From NCBI GenBank assembly GCA_001701075.1, contig DAAK01000188.1, forward strand, positions 7,821 through 18,023: a stretch of DNA of 10,203 nucleotides. The letters run 5' to 3'. This stretch comes from Bacteroidales bacterium GP3 (GTDB taxonomy: Bacteria; Bacteroidota; Bacteroidia; Bacteroidales; Muribaculaceae). Of this stretch, positions 1 to 7,220 are shown piece after piece. Both the position numbers and the translations under genes were made by a program. Within the stretch, counting starts at the first letter, position 1. Each line of letters starts with the position of its first letter. The notes below the pieces were generated by a model that was not told where the DNA came from, did no database searches, and saw only the letters and a program-made list of their open reading frames with translations.

Positions 1-97
1 TTGTAGGGAAAGTCTCCTCCAGACACGATGTGAGCATTGGAAGACCCATTAAGGTGGCGAGCACCGGAATTATATATCTTTTCATTTTTCGATTCAT
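1..97 (-). CDS. SusD/RagB-family outer-membrane lipoprotein, N-terminal fragment
   Basis: Only the first 32 codons are present; the gene runs off the left edge. The peptide begins MNRKMKRYIIPVLATLMG and continues to a lipobox LTSC, with the lipidated cysteine at residue 25, followed by LEETFPT. The basic start, hydrophobic core and lipobox form a type II signal peptide. The acidic pair at +2/+3 after the cysteine resembles the Bacteroidetes surface-lipoprotein export signal. The gene begins 21 bases after the susC stop, the standard place for a SusD partner, which caps the SusC barrel on the cell surface and captures the ligand. An in-frame ATG at position 85 (MKRYII...) is an equally credible start, with an A-rich stretch before it. 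The family call rests on the signal peptide and position after susC, because the SusD fold itself lies outside the window. Confidence 0.8.
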   Translation of the reverse strand, partial: MNRKMKRYIIPVLATLMGLPMLTSCLEETFPT

Positions 98-118
98 ATT
101 GATGGTTGGTTGGAGAGA

Positions 119-3100
119 TTAGAATTCCACGGAGAGTCCGCCTGAGATAGTACGCATCGGGAATGAGTATCCGGAACTACCGTTATAATTACCCCATTGG
201 GCACTCATACGCGGATCGAAGCCCTTGCGCTTTGTCCAATATGCAACATTTTCAGCTTGACAGAAGACCCGGATCTGAGAGAGGCGAAGTGAACGTACAA
301 GATTCTTCGGGAATGTATAGCCAATGGTTATGTTGCGAAGGCCAATGTAGGAAGCATCGGTCAGGAAGCGGTCGGACATATATGTGTCATATATATTGTT
401 GTATTGCCAGATTGGAATGTCTGTGTTTGTGTTGGTCGGCGACCATGCATTGAAGACATCCTTGTGGAATGGCTTTCCAGTGAGGGACTCGTAGGGTGCG
501 GTCATGAAGTCGGAGTAGACATTATCGTATTTCTTGCCCCCGATTGAGTAATTGAACTGAGCGGAGATGTCAACACCGAAGAATTTAAATGAGGTGTTGA
601 AGCCGCCAAACACTTTCGGGAGAGCAGATCCGCAGAGGTAATAGTCGGCGTTCTCGTAGCTTGTAGTAGTGGCAAGCTCACCGTTTTGGTCTGTATAATA
701 GAAAAGAGCCGTACCTTGTTGATCCACTCCGGCATATCGGCGTAGGCGCCAGGTGTAGACGGGAAGACCTTCGCCATAAAAGAGGTAACCGCTTAGATAG
801 CCGTTATATCCGTCGCAGGAGGCGAGCTTTTTATCTTCGGGAAGGAATGTCACGCGGTTGCGTTCCCATGAGAGATTGAGCCCTACATTCCAGGTGAAGT
901 TCTTTATTGAAATTATGTCGGCATTTAGCTGTACTTCAAGTCCGGTGTTGCGCATATCACCGATATTGTCGTAGTAACCTGTATAGCCGAGCGAGAGGGG
1001 AGTCGTGAAATACATAAGCATATTACGGGTGGAGCGACTATAGAATTCAAGACCACCGGAGAGACGATTGTTGAAGAGTTCAAACTCAACGCCGGCATTG
1101 AGGCTGCCTACGGTCTCCCATGTGATATTCTCGTTACCCTTTGAGCTGAATACGAATGCGGGTTGGCCACTGACATTAGAAATGCTATATGTGTCGGTGT
1201 AACGATAAGAACCGATATTATCGTTACCTTGCTCGCCGTAAGAGACCTTTAGCTTCAGCATATCGACTGCAGGAGTTTCAGGCATCCATTCCTCTTTTGT
1301 CAAGATCCATGCTGCACCGAGACTCCAGAAGTTGCCCCAGCGGTGTTTGGGAGCGAAGCGTGAGGAACCATCGCGGCGGAAAGAGCCGGATGCGAAATAT
1401 TTGCTGTCGTAGTCATACTGTGCACGCAGGAACCATCCTTCTACATTGTAGCGACTGCTGGATCCGCTCATATCGGCATCAATGATGGCGCCGGAGATTT
1501 CCTTGTTTGAGTCGTACATTGCCGGATTGTTTTTGGCGGCAAAGAGATTGGTACCGACATCGTTGGTATATTCATGGCCGAGCAGTACGTCAAGGCTGTT
1601 CTGTCCGAAATTTTTCGAGTAGTTGAGGAGCTGCTGGGTGTTGAAGCTTGCTGTGCGATAATGCCCTGTCGATACATAGCCGCGTCCCGTGTTGAATCCA
1701 TAGTAAGGATTGTAACCTGTCTGAATGCGGTTTTCTGTGTCATACACACTTCCGTTGATGGTGAAGTGGAAGTCGTTGAGGAAATCGATTGTAGCGAAGC
1801 CTTGTATATTAAAGGCGTTGCTGACATTCTTTGAGAGGTCGAGAAGATCTTCCTGTATGGGATTGCCTCCTTGTTCAGGCGAGCGATTCAATCCAGTGGC
1901 ACGTCCGTCGCCGTAGTCATACATCTTTCCGTTCTGGTCGGTCATGATGTTGCCGGCCGCATCGCGAAGATAGAGTGGATATATAGGAGCTACGGATGTA
2001 AGCACGCCGAAGACTCCTCCTGCGGAGTTGGTTGCAGTATGGTTGTAAGAAGCCGAGCCTCCAACCTTGAGCCAGGAGAATGCCTGAACATCGGCTTTTA
2101 AGCGGGCTGTGTAGCGTTCTATATCATTACCATATGCTATAGAGTTGGCATCCAGATAGCCGAGGCTCGCGTAGATTGAGTATTTATCGTTGGCACTGGT
2201 CAGTGTGAGGTTGTATTCCTGGCGGAAACCGTCGCGGAGACCTTCTTTAAACCAGTTGTCGGGATATAGCGTATAGATTTCGCCATTATTTGCCACTCTG
2301 TTGCCGAGGGTCGCATTCGGGTTGAGACGTCCGTTTGTGCCTATGAGTTGCTGACCTTCAGGCACGGAGTAGACTACATAGCCAAGTCCGCCATCGGCAG
2401 GATTTGCTCCGATCATCTGGTTGGCGTGTAAGTGTGCAAGGCTTTCTCCTTCTCCGAAGGTATTCATATAGTAGTTCTTTTGAGCGAGGTAGAAAGCTTC
2501 ATAGTATTGTCCAGGATCTGTAATGACATCATATTTGACACGTCCATCGTGGTTTGAACCCCATTTTGCATTGAAGCTTACTTTTGTACGTCCGCGTTCG
2601 GCATTTTTTGAAGTGATGAGAATCACACCATTTGCTCCGCGTGCTCCATAAAGTGCATTTGCGGAAGCATCTTTAAGTACGGTCATGGATGCGATGTCTG
2701 CAGGGTTGAGATCGTTCCAATATCCGTTGTAGGGCATTCCGTCGAGCACGATGAGAGGTTCTGTGCCGGCATTTAGCGATCCGATACCGCGGATAGTAAT
2801 GGATGGATCAGAGGTAAAGGAATTGGTCTCGGTCATTGTCAGACCTGTAACCGTACCATTAAGGGCCTCAATAGGATTAGTGACCTGTTGGCGAGCAATC
2901 TGTTCAGCACCTACGACGCTTGCCGATCCGGTAAAAGACTCACGCTTCTGCTTTCCGAAGGCTACGACAATCATTTCGTCGAGCATTTCAGTAGCGGTTT
3001 GAAGATAGATCTTCATTTCCGGCTTGATTTCCACAGTCTGAGGCTGATAGCCTACGTAGGATACTTCCAGATGTTTGGCCGATGGACTAACTCCGTTAAG

Positions 3101-3280
3101 TGTGAACTGTCCGTCAATATTGGTGGCTACTGCGATATTCTCGCCTTTCACCTTGACGGTAGCTCCAATCAGCGGCTCATTGTCTTCTGCTGAATAGACC
3201 GTTCCTGTCACGCTCCTTCCATCAGCGAAGACATTTACTGCCATCATTAGCAGTAATGCCAAAATTAGATTGATTTTCAT
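119..3280 (-). CDS. SusC/RagA-family TonB-linked outer-membrane receptor
   Basis: This 1053-residue protein is a TonB-dependent transporter of the SusC type, which imports oligosaccharides, peptides or other large ligands across the outer membrane with a SusD partner. Residues 1-19 are a signal peptide ending VFA. Residues about 22-95 form a carboxypeptidase-regulatory-like beta-sandwich (VTGTVYSAEDNEPLIGATV, then VSYVGYQPQ). A TonB-box-like segment DEMIVVAFGKQ lies at 101-111. The plug covers about 113-230, with ITIRGIGS, PLIVLDGMPY and the SusC hallmark VLKDASANALYGARGANGVI at 201-220. The rest is a beta-barrel ending in a terminal phenylalanine (GGLSVEF), as expected for BAM-assembled barrels. 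Length is normal for the family. The codon just before the ATG is TAA, which fixes the start. There is no N-terminal STN domain, so FecR/sigma-type signalling is not expected. The susD-like gene follows at 21 bases. The substrate cannot be inferred. Confidence 0.95.
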   Translation of the reverse strand: MKINLILALLLMMAVNVFADGRSVTGTVYSAEDNEPLIGATVKVKGENIAVATNIDGQFTLNGVSPSAKHLEVSYVGYQPQTVEIKPEMKIYLQTATEMLDEMIVVAFGKQKRESFTGSASVVGAEQIARQQVTNPIEALNGTVTGLTMTETNSFTSDPSITIRGIGSLNAGTEPLIVLDGMPYNGYWNDLNPADIASMTVLKDASANALYGARGANGVILITSKNAERGRTKVSFNAKWGSNHDGRVKYDVITDPGQYYEAFYLAQKNYYMNTFGEGESLAHLHANQMIGANPADGGLGYVVYSVPEGQQLIGTNGRLNPNATLGNRVANNGEIYTLYPDNWFKEGLRDGFRQEYNLTLTSANDKYSIYASLGYLDANSIAYGNDIERYTARLKADVQAFSWLKVGGSASYNHTATNSAGGVFGVLTSVAPIYPLYLRDAAGNIMTDQNGKMYDYGDGRATGLNRSPEQGGNPIQEDLLDLSKNVSNAFNIQGFATIDFLNDFHFTINGSVYDTENRIQTGYNPYYGFNTGRGYVSTGHYRTASFNTQQLLNYSKNFGQNSLDVLLGHEYTNDVGTNLFAAKNNPAMYDSNKEISGAIIDADMSGSSSRYNVEGWFLRAQYDYDSKYFASGSFRRDGSSRFAPKHRWGNFWSLGAAWILTKEEWMPETPAVDMLKLKVSYGEQGNDNIGSYRYTDTYSISNVSGQPAFVFSSKGNENITWETVGSLNAGVEFELFNNRLSGGLEFYSRSTRNMLMYFTTPLSLGYTGYYDNIGDMRNTGLEVQLNADIISIKNFTWNVGLNLSWERNRVTFLPEDKKLASCDGYNGYLSGYLFYGEGLPVYTWRLRRYAGVDQQGTALFYYTDQNGELATTTSYENADYYLCGSALPKVFGGFNTSFKFFGVDISAQFNYSIGGKKYDNVYSDFMTAPYESLTGKPFHKDVFNAWSPTNTNTDIPIWQYNNIYDTYMSDRFLTDASYIGLRNITIGYTFPKNLVRSLRLSQIRVFCQAENVAYWTKRKGFDPRMSAQWGNYNGSSGYSFPMRTISGGLSVEF

Positions 3281-3312
3281 TTAGTTGTATATTAGAGATT
3301 ATGTGAAAACTT

Positions 3313-3334
3313 ATTTGGGGCCAAATTCTTTTGG
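3313..3334. repeat. Interleaved TTTGG/CCAAA half-sites in the susC leader
   Basis: Three half-sites follow one another on the plus strand: TTTGG at 3314-3318, CCAAA at 3321-3325 and TTTGG at 3330-3334. The middle one can pair with either neighbour. One pairing gives a 6-bp perfect inverted repeat ATTTGG/CCAAAT with a 2-base centre; the other gives a 5-bp repeat with a 4-base loop. The array lies just downstream of the predicted -7 element, so it would sit at the start of the susC transcript. It could be an operator or a small pair of exclusive hairpins. It could also be chance in a short AT-rich region. Confidence 0.4.
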
Positions 3335-3336
3335 AG

Positions 3337-3344
3337 CAAATTTA
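3337..3344 (-). promoter_or_regulatory. Putative Bacteroidetes -7 promoter element for susC
   Basis: Read on the minus strand, the sequence is TAAATTTG, an exact match to the Bacteroidetes primary sigma factor -7 consensus TAnnTTTG. It would place the transcript start about 45-50 bases before the susC ATG. The companion -33 TTTG is not present at the usual spacing of about 19-21 bases (the sequence there is TAGT), so the promoter may be weak or activator-dependent. The region is AT-rich, so a chance match is possible. Confidence 0.45.
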
Positions 3345-3345
3345 C

Positions 3346-3377
3346 AAAAAAAAATCTACAATTTACTAAAAATTGTA
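3346..3377 (-). terminator. Putative intrinsic terminator after pdxB
   Basis: On the minus strand, 25 bases after the pdxB stop, an 8-bp perfect inverted repeat TACAATTT / AAATTGTA with a 5-base loop (plus-strand 3357-3377) is followed by GA and then nine T residues (plus-strand A run 3346-3354). This order, stem then T tract, fits a Rho-independent terminator in the direction of pdxB. The stem is almost entirely A-T and therefore weak, so termination may be partial. It separates the ftsQAZ-pdxB run from susC. Confidence 0.5.
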
Positions 3378-3401
3378 AATTTTTTTTAAATATCTTTATT
3401 T

Positions 3402-4400
3402 TCAAATTATTTCCCTATGGAGAGGATATGCATTGCGGAGATCTTCAAAAGATTCGGGATTGGATTTAAGGGCATCGGTCATTGGTCTCGGATCATAGCC
3501 TTCCGTAATAAGTTGTGGCGTGAGAATTGCTGGCTCCTTATATGGGCCTTGAAGTCCTTCAAGATCCACTTGCAGTCCAAGGGTCTTGGCAATAGCTTCA
3601 AGAGCCATGCGGGTGGCGCGCTGTTTCCCTTCCACACTATATCCGGCAATATGGCATGTGGCTGTGTCAGCAAGAGAAAGGAGCTGTTTATTGATATTGG
3701 GTTCCCCTTCCCATGTATCTATAATGCTTCGGCGTATCAGTCCTTCTTCGATAGCAGAAGTGAGGGCCTCTGTGTCAGCTACCTCTCCTCTTGCGGCATT
3801 TATGAAAATGACACCGGGCTTAAGATGCTTTATTGTATCCTTTCCAATAAGATGGAAAGTAGGATGTTTTCCATCATGAGTAAGAGGGGTGTGGAGTGTT
3901 ATAGCGTCGCTTTTTGACAGCACTTCTTCCAGTGGCAGATATTCTCTGTCGGTCAACTCTCTTTCTTTTCTTGGAGGGTCGCAGACAAGCACTTTGGCTC
4001 CAAGTCTTTCTCCCCATTGGGCCACTATTCCTCCTACATTGCCACATCCTATTACTCCTAAAGTGGATTTGGCAGGATCGAAACCATTGCGCAGTAGGTT
4101 TGACCAAACATATAGGGCCACTCCCGGAGCATTACATCCAGGTGCATTTCTAACTGTAATTCCATTTTCCTGACACCATGGGATGTCAATATGATCTGTT
4201 CCTATAGTTGCGGATGCTACAATCTTCACATTCGATCCGCAAAGGAGGTCTCTATCGCATTTAGTGCGTGTCCGAACGATAAGCGCATCTGCATCCCTTA
4301 CAGCATCAGCATCTATATCGGAAGCTGGCAGTTGTATGAGCTCGGCATCGGCTGTTCTTTCCTTAAGAAATGGTATGTTTTTGTCTGCTACTATCTTCAT
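3402..4400 (-). CDS. pdxB: Erythronate-4-phosphate dehydrogenase PdxB
   Basis: This 332-residue cytosolic enzyme is expected to oxidise 4-phospho-D-erythronate to 2-oxo-3-hydroxy-4-phosphobutanoate, the second step of the DXP-dependent pyridoxal 5'-phosphate pathway. It has the D-2-hydroxyacid dehydrogenase plan. The N-terminal part carries SATIGTDHID (63-72) and NAPGCNAPGV (85-94). The Rossmann fold has GVIGCGNVG (115-123) and the cofactor-contacting acid in CDPPR (D141). PdxB-like signatures are HTPLTHDGKHPTFHL (170-184) and DTWEGEP (228-234). The likely catalytic set is R204 in NAARGE, E233 in EGEP and H250 in CHIAGYS. The C-terminal dimerisation region is shorter than in E. coli PdxB (about 378 residues), leaving roughly 57 residues after the catalytic domain. 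The start MKIVADKNIPF matches the family start. It lies 12 bases after the upstream membrane-protein gene and precedes a probable terminator. No PLP-linked regulator is visible. Confidence 0.93.
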   Translation of the reverse strand: MKIVADKNIPFLKERTADAELIQLPASDIDADAVRDADALIVRTRTKCDRDLLCGSNVKIVASATIGTDHIDIPWCQENGITVRNAPGCNAPGVALYVWSNLLRNGFDPAKSTLGVIGCGNVGGIVAQWGERLGAKVLVCDPPRKERELTDREYLPLEEVLSKSDAITLHTPLTHDGKHPTFHLIGKDTIKHLKPGVIFINAARGEVADTEALTSAIEEGLIRRSIIDTWEGEPNINKQLLSLADTATCHIAGYSVEGKQRATRMALEAIAKTLGLQVDLEGLQGPYKEPAILTPQLITEGYDPRPMTDALKSNPESFEDLRNAYPLHREII

Positions 4401-4412
4401 TTTTTGTGAATA

Positions 4413-5420
4413 TCATCCTATTAGTGACTCTATCAGCATGAAAAGGAATAGTGCCATAAAGAGCGACAATAATCCCCAGAACCATATTGGACTTTGAGGA
4501 ATCCTCCTCATTGCAAAGAAATTGGAAATCTGGACAGAAACGGCAAAGCAAAAAGAGGATGCATATGCTCCGAAATTGTCGAAATCTGCTATCATGAATA
4601 TTCCGCAAGCGAAGCCCAAAAGATTGATCATATTATTGAATGTGCGCACCCGCATGTTGCCTGCATAGATGAGCATGGCATTGTTGAGCGACATTATTAC
4701 TCCCACAAGAGCAAGTGTGCATAGTGAAATGAATACCATCAACAGATAGTTGCCATCGGCATATGGAAGGTTTTCCAAAAAATGAGGCATCCTGAAGTCT
4801 GAGAATGATATAAGGCCAAATCCAAGTGCTACCCAATATGGCGCTATCAACCCCATTAAGTACGCTACAATCTCCTTTATACGCAACACTTTGATCATGA
4901 TCGCCATAATGGGATAGACTAAAATGAGTGGGAGGAAGGCATACTGCACCATTGAGCCTACTGACAGGTAAGTAGCTACGGCAAACATGGATGTAGTGGC
5001 ATTCTCGGCGTTGTATGCCTTCATCATTATGTCGAGGCATATCAAATTGACAATGAGCATCACCACCGGCGTGCCAAGATATGAGGTGTTGACCGGATTG
5101 GATGCGAGTATCACCGCCATAGCAGTGGGGAGCACCGCCTCTGTGCTTCTGACGAATGAATGCTTTTTATTGAAAAGAAAAGCCAAGAAAATAGCAACGG
5201 CAATCAGCAGGGTATTGATGCCGCAGCCGACAATATGCGGAAAGGGGTTGGAGGGAAGAGTAAGACATAATCCAAATTCGCCGGTTGGGCTAAGGGAGGG
5301 CATCAAAAAAACTGTGGCAGCAATCATTATGATTGCTGCTACAGCACCTATTATCATTGAGCCAGGACCAGCTGTAAAGTAATTGTCTGACTCCTTTTCA
5401 TGCACTACCGGCTGCCTCAT
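4413..5420 (-). CDS. Polytopic inner-membrane protein of unknown function
   Basis: I do not recognise a characterised family here; it may belong to a Bacteroidetes-restricted uncharacterised membrane family of the DUF6427 kind, but I cannot confirm this. The 335-residue protein has a short polar N-terminus (about 18 residues), then roughly 10 hydrophobic segments near residues 20-40, 66-83, 94-106, 116-133, 142-160, 162-177, 183-205, 223-243, 264-303 (probably two) and 311-331. Short charged loops include FNKKHSFVRSTE (83-94), IKVLRIKE (176-183) and AGNMRVRTFNNM (253-264). No transporter motif, catalytic motif or signal peptide is evident. Its ATG overlaps the stop of the upstream rRNA methyltransferase gene as ATGA, which suggests translational coupling. 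pdxB follows at 12 bases. Function is open. Confidence 0.85.
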   Translation of the reverse strand: MRQPVVHEKESDNYFTAGPGSMIIGAVAAIIMIAATVFLMPSLSPTGEFGLCLTLPSNPFPHIVGCGINTLLIAVAIFLAFLFNKKHSFVRSTEAVLPTAMAVILASNPVNTSYLGTPVVMLIVNLICLDIMMKAYNAENATTSMFAVATYLSVGSMVQYAFLPLILVYPIMAIMIKVLRIKEIVAYLMGLIAPYWVALGFGLISFSDFRMPHFLENLPYADGNYLLMVFISLCTLALVGVIMSLNNAMLIYAGNMRVRTFNNMINLLGFACGIFMIADFDNFGAYASSFCFAVSVQISNFFAMRRIPQSPIWFWGLLSLFMALFLFMLIESLIG

Positions 5421-7216
5421 TCGTCGTCGTCCTGATTGAATGAATTTTTGAAATTCTTTCTTGACCGCATCTTTCCTGGAGCACGCGTTTCGGTATAGTT
5501 GGTAAGTTTGGGACCCTTATTAGAAATGGTGCGGGCTTCGGTTTGATAGCTATGGTCATTATTGCGTTGAGGCTTGTCGTCGCTGAAGCGGCGTTGGCGG
5601 TCGTCTTTGTCAAATCTGCGAGGCTTATCATCACTGAAGCGGCGCTGGCGATCGTCTTTGTCAAATCTGCGCGGTTTGTCGTCATTGAAGCGACGCTGAC
5701 GGTCGTCTTTGTCAAATCTGCGAGGCTTGTCATCGCTGAAGCGACGCTGGCGGTCGTCTTTTTCAAATCTGCGAGGTTTGTCGTCGTTGAAGCGACGCTG
5801 ACGGTCATCTTTGTCAAATCGGCGGGGTTTTTCCTCTGGGAATCCCGGTTGTTGGTCATCGTTATCAAACCTGCGAGGCTTATCATCTACACGGCGTTTT
5901 TGACGGTCGCCCTTACTTGTCTCTTTTTTACGGTTCTTGCCGTCATATTTCTTGGCATCGTCTTCCCATTCGCGGTCGGACATACGACGGATCTTTGGTG
6001 TGTCTGTCTTTGCTGAGGCATGTTTGACCACTCCTCCTTCCGCACGGAAGTCATTGTAGGCTCCGCTGAACATAACATATTCATTGAGAGTGCATTCAAG
6101 GCCTCCGTTGAGGAGAGGATACTTCACGGATGGTTTCAATCCGATGTCTTTCATGAATCCGTCTTCTAATCCGATGATCCATGCATTCCATCCCTCGAAG
6201 TTGCTTTTCAGACATGTCCCGATCGTACGGTAGAGAGCCTGTGCGGTCATGTTGGTGGGATTGATGCGCTGTCCGTAGGGGGGATTCGTTACCAACACAC
6301 CTTCGGGAGCATTGTCAGTCCATTCCTCAATGCTTCGGCAAGAGAGGTCAACCATACTCTCTACCTTCGCGCTTTTCACGTTGCGGCGTGCTATCTTGAC
6401 AGCTTCCGGATCGATGTCGCCACCATATATCTTGTAGGCGAAATCCCGTTCTCCGCTGTCGTCATTATAAATTTCCTCAAAAAGCGCTTCATCGAAATCT
6501 TCCCAGGTCTCGAAAGCGAATTTCTCGCGGTATATGCCGGGGTTGATGTTTGCGGCAATGAGGGCAGCCTCGATCAGGAATGTGCCAGATCCGCACATGG
6601 GGTCTGCAAAATCGCAGTCTCCTTTCCATCCTGTAAGCATTATTATGCCTGCAGCAAGCACTTCATTGATAGGAGCTTCCGTATTCTCTACCTTATATCC
6701 ACGCTTTGACAATGGTTCTCCGCTTGAGTCAAGGGAGATAGTAACCCTATTTTCAGAAATATGGACATTGAGTTGTAGATCAGCTCCTTGAAGACGTATT
6801 GATGGACGAGATCCGCAGATGTCGTTGAAATGGTCGACTATTCCGTCCTTTACACGGTAGGTGACAAATTTTGAATGAGTGAAATCTGCACTTGAGACGG
6901 TGGAATCAATGGAGAATGTGGAGTCGGGTCCCATATATTTCTCCCAGTTGATCTCTCGCACGGCATCATACAGTTCGTCAGGATCCGATGCTGTGAATTT
7001 CACTATTGGTTTCAGTATTCTCAGTGCGGTACGGCAGCAGATATTCGCTTTATACATAAGGGCAAGATCCCCTTCAAATTGCACCATACGCTTGCCGACC
7101 TCAACATTTTCTGCCCCGAGAGCGATAAGCTCATCGCGCAGCACTTCCTCAAGGCCTTGGAAGGTCTTGGCCACCATCTGAAATTTCTCAGGTGTCTGTG
7201 TGGATTGAGAATTCAT
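5417..7216 (-). CDS. rlmL: RlmL-type 23S rRNA guanine-N2 methyltransferase with long repeat tail
   Basis: The 599-residue protein has a THUMP-type RNA-binding N-terminal region (about 10-165) and a class I SAM-dependent methyltransferase domain (about 170-390). The motifs include ADPMCGSGTFLIEAAL (204-219) for SAM binding, YGGDIDPEAVKIARRN (264-279), and the catalytic NPPYGQR (311-317). This matches the RlmL/YcbY N-terminal half, which in E. coli makes m2G2445 in 23S rRNA using SAM. The second RlmK methyltransferase domain of the E. coli fusion is absent, so this would be monofunctional. Residues about 395-599 are a hydrophilic, presumably disordered extension rich in Asp, Lys, Arg, Gln and Phe, including six tandem 17-residue repeats (444-545). 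The ATG is 4 bases after the ftsZ stop, and the stop overlaps the next gene start. The exact target nucleotide is inferred from family only. Confidence 0.88.
   Translation of the reverse strand: MNSQSTQTPEKFQMVAKTFQGLEEVLRDELIALGAENVEVGKRMVQFEGDLALMYKANICCRTALRILKPIVKFTASDPDELYDAVREINWEKYMGPDSTFSIDSTVSSADFTHSKFVTYRVKDGIVDHFNDICGSRPSIRLQGADLQLNVHISENRVTISLDSSGEPLSKRGYKVENTEAPINEVLAAGIIMLTGWKGDCDFADPMCGSGTFLIEAALIAANINPGIYREKFAFETWEDFDEALFEEIYNDDSGERDFAYKIYGGDIDPEAVKIARRNVKSAKVESMVDLSCRSIEEWTDNAPEGVLVTNPPYGQRINPTNMTAQALYRTIGTCLKSNFEGWNAWIIGLEDGFMKDIGLKPSVKYPLLNGGLECTLNEYVMFSGAYNDFRAEGGVVKHASAKTDTPKIRRMSDREWEDDAKKYDGKNRKKETSKGDRQKRRVDDKPRRFDNDDQQPGFPEEKPRRFDKDDRQRRFNDDKPRRFEKDDRQRRFSDDKPRRFDKDDRQRRFNDDKPRRFDKDDRQRRFSDDKPRRFDKDDRQRRFSDDKPQRNNDHSYQTEARTISNKGPKLTNYTETRAPGKMRSRKNFKNSFNQDDDE
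5582..5887 (-). repeat. Six in-frame 51-bp tandem repeats in the rlmL tail
   Basis: Six adjacent 51-bp units encode the 17-residue unit DDKPRRFDKDDRQRRFS, with a seventh broken copy (DDKPQ) following to about 5567. Unit boundaries are 5582-5632, 5633-5683, 5684-5734, 5735-5785, 5786-5836 and 5837-5887. The unit nearest the catalytic domain (5837-5887) is the most diverged (DNDDQQPGFP), and the next has EE for DD. The two at 5582-5632 and 5633-5683 encode identical peptides but differ at seven bases, all synonymous. Because the length is a multiple of three, gain or loss of a unit would keep the frame. Confidence 0.97.
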
Positions 7217-7220
7217 CTTG

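Noticed and set aside
3281..3401. Possible riboswitch between pdxB and susC
   Set aside because: The gap is only 121 bases and AT-rich, with no recognisable aptamer core; it is better explained as a terminator plus promoter and a short leader.
5582..5887. Possible CRISPR array
   Set aside because: The 51-bp units are directly adjacent with no spacers and are in frame inside a coding sequence.
5543..6016. 157-codon plus-strand frame and a minus-strand frame at 5398-5886 with apparent peptide repeats
   Set aside because: Both are alternative-frame readings of the 51-bp repeats in the rlmL tail. Any frame through a tandem repeat whose unit is a multiple of three gives a repeated peptide.
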